Below the pieces are notes generated by a model, which saw nothing but the letters and a program-made list of their open reading frames with translations, was not told the origin of the DNA and did no database searches. 64,000 bases of DNA from Mycolicibacterium helvum (GTDB taxonomy: Bacteria > Actinomycetota > Actinomycetes > Mycobacteriales > Mycobacteriaceae). The stretch is from positions 4,526,001-4,590,000 of the forward strand of contig NZ_AP022596.1 in the NCBI RefSeq assembly GCF_010731895.1, written 5' to 3'. Made by a program: the position numbers and the translations under genes. Below, piece after piece: positions 58,746-64,000 of this stretch (position 1 is its first letter; the number at the start of each line of letters is the position of its first letter).

Positions 58746-59813
58746 GTGCCGCTGCACGTTCGCGGCCGCAGCCTGCCCGACGGCGAGTTCGTCGAGTGGT
58801 GGATCGTCGACGGTGTCCTACGCGCCGAACCGGTGGCCGATGCCGAGACCGTCTTTGACGGCGGCTGGATCCTGCCCGGACTGGTCGACGCGCACTGCCA
58901 CGTCGGACTGGGGGAGCGCGGCGAGATCCCGTTGGACGATGCGATCACCCAGGCTGAGGCGGAGCGCGGTGTTGGCGCCCTGCTGCTACGCGACTGCGGT
59001 TCGCCGACCGACACCCGCAGCCTCGACGATCACCACGACCTGCCCCGAATCATCAGGGCTGGAAAGCATTTGGCTCGTCCCAAGCGCTACTCGCACGGGT
59101 TCGCCATCGAACTCGAGGATGAGTGGCAGCTGCCCGAGGCGCTGGCCGAACAGGCCCGGCTCGGCGACGGCTGGGTCAAACTCGTCGGCGACTGGATCGA
59201 CCGGTCGGTGGGCGACCTGGCGCCGTTGTGGTCCGATGAGGTTCTGCGGGCCGCGATCGCGGCCGTACACGACGAGGGCGCCCGCGTCACCGCCCACGTG
59301 TTCAGTGAGGACGCGCTGCCGGGGCTCATCGCAGCGGGCATCGACTGCATCGAGCACGGCACCGGACTGACCGACGACACCATCGCGATGATGGTCGAGC
59401 ACGGCACCGCCCTGGTGCCCACCCTGATCAACATCGAGAACTTTCCCGGATTCGCCGGCGCCGCAGGCAAATACCCGACCTACGCCGCGCACATGCGCGC
59501 CCTCTATGCCAGCTGCTATCCGCGGATGGCGGCAGCCCGGGAGGCCGGTGTGCCGATCTATGCCGGTAGCGATGCAGGCAGCACGATCGCCCACGGCCGT
59601 ATCGCCGACGAGGTCGACGCCCTCAAGCGCATCGGGATGAGCCCGACCGAGGCACTCGGCGCGGCGTGCTGGGATGCGCGCCGGTGGCTGGGCCGGCCCG
59701 TGAACGCCGACGGCGCGCCAGCAGATCTGGTGTGTTTCACCGAAGACCCGCGCGGCGGCGCCGACGTGTTGTGCAACCCAGACTTGGTGATCCTGCGCGG
59801 ACGGGTCTACTAG
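58746..59813 (+). CDS. Amidohydrolase family protein
   Basis: Metal-dependent hydrolase of 355 residues. It has the HxH motif in LVDAHCHVGLG, the metal lysine or carbamylated position near KLVGDWIDRS, histidines in RVTAHVFSED and IEHGTGLT, and the late aspartate in YAGSDAGS. Imidazolonepropionase/prolidase-like members of this family act on cyclic amides or dipeptides; the substrate is not known. Equivalent to Rv2915c downstream of ffh. GTG start. The last 48 bases reappear in altered form about 0.9 kb downstream. Confidence 0.9.
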   Translation: MPLHVRGRSLPDGEFVEWWIVDGVLRAEPVADAETVFDGGWILPGLVDAHCHVGLGERGEIPLDDAITQAEAERGVGALLLRDCGSPTDTRSLDDHHDLPRIIRAGKHLARPKRYSHGFAIELEDEWQLPEALAEQARLGDGWVKLVGDWIDRSVGDLAPLWSDEVLRAAIAAVHDEGARVTAHVFSEDALPGLIAAGIDCIEHGTGLTDDTIAMMVEHGTALVPTLINIENFPGFAGAAGKYPTYAAHMRALYASCYPRMAAAREAGVPIYAGSDAGSTIAHGRIADEVDALKRIGMSPTEALGAACWDARRWLGRPVNADGAPADLVCFTEDPRGGADVLCNPDLVILRGRVY

Positions 59814-59814
59814 G

Positions 59815-59905
59815 CCTCGCAAACCCTCTGATCAATCGTCCACTGCCGGCGACAAAGGCCGCCTCGATCAGGCTGGTGTAGCCGTTCTCGCCACCGATGA
59901 AGCCC
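59815..59905 (-). pseudogene. Possible gene remnant in the amidohydrolase-MPT63 spacer
   Basis: The minus strand reads HHAGFIGGENGYTSLIEAAFVAGSGRLI over 28 codons (written here as one short peptide in two parts: HHAGFIGGENGYTSL and IEAAFVAGSGRLI). The composition is protein-like, but a stop precedes it and there is no start. The family is not recognised. The remaining bases up to the MPT63-like gene hold only its ribosome site AGGGAGAG. Confidence 0.2.
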
Positions 59906-60045
59906 GCGTGGTGGGCAAGTCAGGGTTCGGCGTGATATCTGATTAATCGCGGAGACGCCGTTTGGGCGGGTGTTGGCGGGCAGGTCGCAGTAGTGTTTTC
60001 CGATACCCCCGGGAGATGTTGGCACTGATCAGCTAGGGAGAGACC

Positions 60046-60681
60046 GTGAAGATCGCGAAACTGGCCGGAGTGGCCGCCACCGTTGTCACGTTCAGCCTTG
60101 CCGGCGTCACCGCCGCGCCAGCTTGGGCGACCGACAGTGTGAGGGTGTTCGGCGAGCAGGAAACGTTGAACGGGCCCAATGGCCTGCCGTACATCGGCTA
60201 CGCCGTGGGCAAGCTCGCACCCAGTTCGGACCCGGTGCCGCACAATGGCAAGTTGTACGCGGCCAAGCTGACGATCGACGGGTTGGGCGGCAGTTACCCG
60301 CCATTCATCGAGCGCTTCGGCGCCCGGGCTGAGTCTGGCGATTTCTACCCGACCATCTGGGGCGCGTCGAACGCCGGAAAACTCTACTTCGACGTCGTTG
60401 GTGACATTCCGAACAGCGTCGTCTTCACCGACGGCACCCGCGACATCCTTGCCTGGGTGCCGGGTGACCCCGGCAGCACCGCGGCGCCGGTCGTCGTGCC
60501 GGATTCCGATGAGAATTTCCAGGTCGTGCCCGACACCCAGGCCGCCCCCAGTGCGTCGACGCCGCCAGGCGGCGACGCGGGAATCGTGGCCACGCCGAAC
60601 GACCTGGCCTCCTCGCCCTATCAAATCACTGAAGGTGAAGCCGCGCAGCCGGGGTTCAATGCGGGCGGCGGACACCGCTAG
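60046..60681 (+). CDS. MPT63-like secreted immunogenic protein (DUF1942)
   Basis: A 211-residue exported protein. Residues 1-28 are a Sec signal peptide (GVTAAPAWA, cleavage before TDSV). The body matches the MPT63/Rv1926c fold: AKLTIDGLGGS, FGARAESGDFY, AGKLYFDVVG and DILAWVPG correspond to the known protein's NARTADG, TGKIYFDVTG and DLLIWEP segments. It has a 60-residue Pro/Ser/Gly-rich C-terminal extension absent from MPT63. GTG start with AGGGAGAG upstream. Function of the family is unknown. It lies between the amidohydrolase gene and a copy of that gene's end. Confidence 0.8.
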   Translation: MKIAKLAGVAATVVTFSLAGVTAAPAWATDSVRVFGEQETLNGPNGLPYIGYAVGKLAPSSDPVPHNGKLYAAKLTIDGLGGSYPPFIERFGARAESGDFYPTIWGASNAGKLYFDVVGDIPNSVVFTDGTRDILAWVPGDPGSTAAPVVVPDSDENFQVVPDTQAAPSASTPPGGDAGIVATPNDLASSPYQITEGEAAQPGFNAGGGHR

Positions 60682-60706
60682 CCAAGCGAACTGGAGCGTC
60701 GCCGGT

Positions 60707-60754
60707 GTGTTGTCCAACCCCGACCTGGTGATCCTGCGCGGCCAGGTCTACTGA
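60707..60754 (+). pseudogene. Duplicated 3' end of the amidohydrolase gene
   Basis: This 48-base stretch codes VLSNPDLVILRGQVY and a stop. The true amidohydrolase ends VLCNPDLVILRGRVY at 59766-59813. The two differ at about 8 of 48 bases, including the stop (TGA versus TAG). Only the tail is present, with no frame for the rest of the enzyme upstream, so it is a relic of a paralogue or of the junction where the MPT63-like gene entered. Confidence 0.8.
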
Positions 60755-60764
60755 ACCCGTCGCC

Positions 60765-61991
60765 TCAACTCGACCGGCGGCTCAAGTCGACGGCGAGGAA
60801 ATCCTGCTCCCAGAGCTGCTTGAAGAGAATCGTGCCGAGCCGCGTGACGCTGTCGATGTCGGCGTCGGCGTCGGCGACGATCCCGCTGCGTGCGACCTGC
60901 GCTGCGATCTCAGAGACTGTTCGCACCGTGTCGATGCGTTGCACAAAAGCCAGTTCGGTGGCGTTCAGAGTCCGGCGACTGCCAGTCCGCACGAGGTCGG
61001 CGCCGACCACGCTGCAGCGGTAGCGCAGGACCGGTATGTAGTTGGCGACATCGGCGGATGAGAAGTCCACGCGGTAGGTCGCCGGGGATCGGTCTGTCCG
61101 GCAAGCGGTGAAGAAGTGGCAGGCGTTAGAGGTGTTAATGCGTTCCATGACTGCCCACTGCTTGGGTAACTCCAGGTCGGCCACGGCGCCATAGAACGGG
61201 TTTCCGCCGCTCGGTGGGTAGTAGTAGCTCTTGAAGAACCAGTCCTGGAACGTGAGCCCGGCATTGCGAACCAGATCCAGGCACTGGGGCACAGTGAAAC
61301 TGTGGTCACGACCATGAAGGAATGTGTCCACAAGCCCGGCGTCGTAGTTGACATCGGGCGCAACAGCTAGGTAGCGCCGCACCGGGTGGTTGGCTGGCAG
61401 CACCCGCAGGGCTTCGTTGACGATCGCCAGGGATTCCACGTCCTGCTGCAGGCCGAGGTCACGGAACACCGCCTGCATGAGCTCGACTCCGTCGCGGCCG
61501 TAGCTGGCGTACAACATGATGGCCAGCACACCGTCGGGGCGCAGGCGCTCGGCCAGTGCGCGCATCCCGACATCGGAGTCGGCGAGGTGGTGCAACACCC
61601 CGGTGGACACGATCAGGTCGAAGTCCCGGGACAGGCTGGCGACCTCCTCGATCTGCAGCAGATGCAGATCGAGATTGCTCAGCGAGTACTTGTCCTTGAG
61701 GTACCGGTGGTGATCCAGCGATGGCGCGCTGACGTCGATCGCAGTGACACGGGATCCCGGATTGGTGTAAGCCAGCACCGCGGCCTGGTTAGTGCCGCAA
61801 CCGGCCACCAAGATGTCAATGTCGTTGCGGTGCGGACGATCCGGCCACAGCAGCCGGTGCGCGTGGCTGGGATCAAACCACTGCCAATTGTCGGCAAGCC
61901 AGCGATCCAGATCCTCGATGGGTTCGGGGTATTGCCAGCGCTGATATTGACGAATGACGACATCGTCATCGGTGGGGATCGGCGCAACCAT
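60765..61991 (-). CDS. Class I SAM-dependent methyltransferase with C-terminal extra domain
   Basis: A 408-residue protein. After a 55-residue N-terminal helical part (YQRWQYPEPIEDLDRW) comes a Rossmann methyltransferase: motif I DILVAGCGTNQAAV near residue 60, acidic loop AIDVSAPS, and LIVSTGVLHHLADSD. From about residue 290 to the end lies a further domain with a winged-helix-like LNATELAFVQRIDTVRTVSEIAAQV segment, reminiscent of PqqD-type substrate-binding domains. Substrate unknown. GGAGGA precedes the ATG. It follows a small gene by 14 bases on the same strand and they form an operon. Confidence 0.8.
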   Translation of the reverse strand: MVAPIPTDDDVVIRQYQRWQYPEPIEDLDRWLADNWQWFDPSHAHRLLWPDRPHRNDIDILVAGCGTNQAAVLAYTNPGSRVTAIDVSAPSLDHHRYLKDKYSLSNLDLHLLQIEEVASLSRDFDLIVSTGVLHHLADSDVGMRALAERLRPDGVLAIMLYASYGRDGVELMQAVFRDLGLQQDVESLAIVNEALRVLPANHPVRRYLAVAPDVNYDAGLVDTFLHGRDHSFTVPQCLDLVRNAGLTFQDWFFKSYYYPPSGGNPFYGAVADLELPKQWAVMERINTSNACHFFTACRTDRSPATYRVDFSSADVANYIPVLRYRCSVVGADLVRTGSRRTLNATELAFVQRIDTVRTVSEIAAQVARSGIVADADADIDSVTRLGTILFKQLWEQDFLAVDLSRRSS

Positions 61992-62005
61992 GGTGTGATC
62001 CTCCG

Positions 62006-62422
62006 CTACGAGGTTGTCAGCAGCGGATTGCGTTGCAGGATCGGCAGTTGAAAGAGATGCTCGGTTTCCGCGTCGTCGCCATTCTCATGCAAGCCCAGTG
62101 TGTACACACCAGCCGACTCCACGCGGATCGGCAAGTACTGGGCAAAGACGCGGAACTTGACCGGCACCGGCGGATTGTCGTGCCAATGCCAACTGAACTC
62201 CAACGTACCCACCCGCTGCCCGTCGGGCGACGTGGCGGTGATGAACAGGCGGGGGTCGTAATCGCCGCCACCCGGTGCGGACACCGCCACAACGATCGGC
62301 ACGGTGATCTGGGCAGGCAGCGTGTCGGTGAAACAACGCGTCATCGGAAACCCGGTGACGCTGACGCCACCGGCCTCCTCCTCGGATGTGCTCAAAGTCG
62401 GTGCGAAAGCAACAACTCGCAT
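62006..62422 (-). CDS. Conserved hypothetical protein, DUF6941-like
   Basis: A 138-residue soluble protein, mostly beta-strand by pattern (RLFITATSPDG; GTLEFSWHWHDNPPVPVKFRVFAQYLPIRV shown in part as FRVFAQYLPIRV). The overall shape, two-layer beta sandwich strands with WHWHDN and a C-terminal ENGDDAETEHLFQLPI, recalls DUF6941 proteins, whose role is unknown; the match is from memory. GGAAGG precedes the ATG. It is the first gene of a two-gene operon with the methyltransferase. Confidence 0.6.
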   Translation of the reverse strand: MRVVAFAPTLSTSEEEAGGVSVTGFPMTRCFTDTLPAQITVPIVVAVSAPGGGDYDPRLFITATSPDGQRVGTLEFSWHWHDNPPVPVKFRVFAQYLPIRVESAGVYTLGLHENGDDAETEHLFQLPILQRNPLLTTS

Positions 62423-62558
62423 GGTGGCCTTCCAAGTGCTGGTTGGGGTTTGGGTCGAAATTTTGACGTGCGGCGCCACAGGCGCTCACCGAGCAAACGA
62501 GCGATATATCTCCGCGGGGCGGTTTGGATACCACACGTCGGCAGTTAAGGGTGCCTCC

Positions 62559-62591
62559 GTACCCGCCGGTACGTGCCGCACCGGCGGGTAC
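62559..62591 (-). terminator. Hairpin after the glycine-rich gene
   Basis: A perfect 12-bp stem GTACCCGCCGGT / ACCGGCGGGTAC with a 9-base loop begins 6 bases after the stop of the PGRS-like gene. It isolates that gene from the downstream operon on the same strand. Confidence 0.75.
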
Positions 62592-62596
62592 GGCGG

Positions 62597-64000
62597 TTAC
62601 GGATAAAGCACCTCACCGTCAGCCCCGTCAGCACCTGGAACACCGTCACTTGCGCCGCCGAGCCCACCGCTACCACCCGCAACTGGGAAGTTGAAGTTTC
62701 CGAGGACGATGGCGTCCCCGCCATCTCCGCCGTTGCCGCCTGCGCTGCCACCGTAACCACCGGCACCACCGGCACCACCAATGATCGAGACGCTGTCGAC
62801 TTCAGCGCTTCCCACGCCACCGTTGCCGCCGTTGCCACCAACCCCGGTCGCCGATGAACCACCGTGTCCGCCATTACCCCCGAAGCCATCCGAGCCGCCG
62901 AACGTGGTGCTGATTCCGTCGCCGCCGTCGCCGCCATTCCCACCATTGCCACTGGTCAGGCCGGCGCCGCCGGCACCGCCAGCGCCACCGTTGCCGCCGA
63001 CCGCAGGCGACGGGCCACTGTTCGTGACGCTGAGGCCCTTGCCACCGTTGCCGCCGTTGCCACCGTTACCGGTCTGCCCGTCGGCGCCATCGACGCCCGC
63101 TCCACCGCCGACGCCGCCGGTGCCCGATGCACCGCCGGTTCCGCCCGTGCCGCCGGTTCCGCCCGCACCACCCTCACCGCCGTTGCTGCCGTCGAGAACT
63201 ACGCCGGTCCCGTCGGCGCCGTTGCCGCCGGTTCCGCCCGTGCCGCCGGTTCCGCCGGTTCCGCCGGTTCCGCCCGTTCCGTTGATTCCACCGACGCCCG
63301 CGTTGCCGCCGGCACCACCGCTGCCGCCGGTACCGCCGGCGAGACCAGCGCCACCGGCACCACCGTCGATGGCCGGGTCGAATGAGTTGGTGCCATTGGT
63401 ACCGGCTTTGCCTTCGCCGCCGTTGCCGCCTGCGCCCCCGTTGCCGCCGTTGGCGCCTGCGCCGCCGGCGTTACCGCCCGCACCGCCGTTGCCGCCGTTG
63501 GAGCCGGCCGACGTCAGGGAGTAGCCGTTGCCGCCGTTGCCGCCGTTGCCAGCGACGGTGCCGTCGGTTCCGGCCGTGCCATTGCTGCCGGCCGTGCCGC
63601 CGCTGCCGCCCGCTCCTGCCGCGCCGCCGGTGCCTGCGCCACCGCCTAGGCCGACACCGCCGCCGTTTCCGCCCGCGCCGCCATCAAGTGCGGACTCGTC
63701 GCCGTCGGAGCCGTTTCCACCGTTGCCGCCGTTACCACCGTCAGCCCCATTGCCGCCGGCGCCGCCGTTGCCGTTGACGCCACCTACGCCGCCGTTTCCG
63801 CCCGCGCCGCCGTTTCCGCCTGCGCCACCGGCCTGACCGGCCTGGCCGTCTTCACCGTTGCCGCCGAACCCAGTGCCGTTGGCACCGTCGCTGCCGTTGG
63901 CACCGGCAGTGGTCGCGGTACCACCGTTTCCACCGTTACCGCCGTTGGCGCCTGCGCCGCCGGCGTTACCGCCCGCGCCGCCGTTGCCGGCGTTGGTACC
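62597..64000 (-). CDS. Glycine-rich PGRS-like protein, C-terminal part (runs off right edge)
   Basis: The minus strand is open from the window edge to a TAA and codes 467 residues of GGxGGx repeats: runs such as GGNGGAGGNAGGAG, interrupted by short hydrophobic or acidic breaks (YSLTSAGSN, SFDPAIDGG, GLSVTNSGPS, SVSIIGG, IVLGNFNFPV) and ending GADGADGEVLYP. About half of all residues are glycine and the motif spacing is that of PE_PGRS glycine-rich domains, which fold as calcium-binding or polyglycine-II sandwiches. The N-terminal domain, which would tell a PE protein from another exported family, lies outside. The opposite strand shows a long proline-rich frame that is only its complement. 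Confidence 0.75.
   Translation of the reverse strand, partial: GTNAGNGGAGGNAGGAGANGGNGGNGGTATTAGANGSDGANGTGFGGNGEDGQAGQAGGAGGNGGAGGNGGVGGVNGNGGAGGNGADGGNGGNGGNGSDGDESALDGGAGGNGGGVGLGGGAGTGGAAGAGGSGGTAGSNGTAGTDGTVAGNGGNGGNGYSLTSAGSNGGNGGAGGNAGGAGANGGNGGAGGNGGEGKAGTNGTNSFDPAIDGGAGGAGLAGGTGGSGGAGGNAGVGGINGTGGTGGTGGTGGTGGTGGNGADGTGVVLDGSNGGEGGAGGTGGTGGTGGASGTGGVGGGAGVDGADGQTGNGGNGGNGGKGLSVTNSGPSPAVGGNGGAGGAGGAGLTSGNGGNGGDGGDGISTTFGGSDGFGGNGGHGGSSATGVGGNGGNGGVGSAEVDSVSIIGGAGGAGGYGGSAGGNGGDGGDAIVLGNFNFPVAGGSGGLGGASDGVPGADGADGEVLYP

Noticed and set aside
62781..63524. Proline-rich plus-strand frame of 247 codons
   Set aside because: Exact complement of the glycine-rich repeat gene; glycine codons read backwards give proline. 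The minus strand has a proper end and terminator.
62597..64000. Periodic repeats considered as a CRISPR array or satellite
   Set aside because: The period is 3-9 bases, phase is kept as codons, and there are no spacers.

Overview
The window is high-GC actinobacterial DNA. From about 11.7 to 59.8 kb it follows the gene order known from the Mycobacterium tuberculosis Rv2989-Rv2915c region: iclR-like, leuCD, hupB, mutT1, ppk, cofC/fbiD, gpsA, ddl, DUF3515, thiL, ung, DAK2 protein, recG, HNH protein, aldo/keto reductase, lipN, DsbA-VKOR, pyc, rsmD, coaD, sepIVA, DUF177, rnc, mutM, osmC, acyP, smc, ftsY, amt-glnB-glnD, ffh, amidohydrolase. The PDIM/PGL lipid locus that lies between coaD and sepIVA in tuberculosis is absent, and an NO-detoxification pair, a type 2 IPP isomerase and a flavour of free-living amine catabolism are present. 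I infer a rapidly growing, environmental mycobacterium (Mycolicibacterium type). No tRNA or rRNA gene, CRISPR array or intact insertion sequence was seen, and no gene-free stretch exceeds about 260 bases.

Region 1 (1-11.7 kb) is an accessory catabolic locus. One leftward operon encodes a gamma-glutamyl amide hydrolase, an SDR dehydrogenase, a glutamine-synthetase-like ligase, an aldehyde dehydrogenase, a fused indolepyruvate-type 2-oxoacid:ferredoxin oxidoreductase, a Leu/Phe/Val-type dehydrogenase and the start of an ACT-domain protein. A FadR-type GntR regulator diverges from it and an APC permease follows. The set reads as import of an amine or amino alcohol, protection as a gamma-glutamyl amide, oxidation, release of an amino acid, deamination and oxidative decarboxylation to an acyl-CoA.

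Region 2 (11.7-30.6 kb) is core metabolism and repair: leucine synthesis, nucleoid protein, nucleotide sanitation, polyphosphate, F420 side chain, glycerol phosphate, D-Ala ligation, thiamine, uracil repair, L28, fatty-acid-kinase-like protein, RecG. Region 3 (30.6-36.1 kb) has an Rrf2 regulator plus flavohaemoglobin, an aldo/keto reductase, LipN, and the DsbA-VKOR oxidative folding pair. Region 4 (36.1-48.3 kb) runs pyc-rsmD-coaD, then sepIVA-DUF177-rnc-mutM-osmC-acyP-smc, with many overlapping starts. Region 5 (48.3-59.8 kb) has the SRP pair ftsY/ffh around the nitrogen cassette amt-glnB-glnD, interrupted by an isopentenyl isomerase and a PecA-like secreted aspartic protease.

Region 6 (59.8-64 kb) is variable: an MPT63-like secreted protein sits between two copies of the amidohydrolase 3' end, then come a methyltransferase with an unassigned partner and the glycine-rich (PGRS-like) C-terminal part of a gene that enters from the right edge.

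At least nine genes have a TANNNT -10 box 6-8 bases before an ATG/GTG, as expected for leaderless mycobacterial transcripts; this was used to choose several starts.
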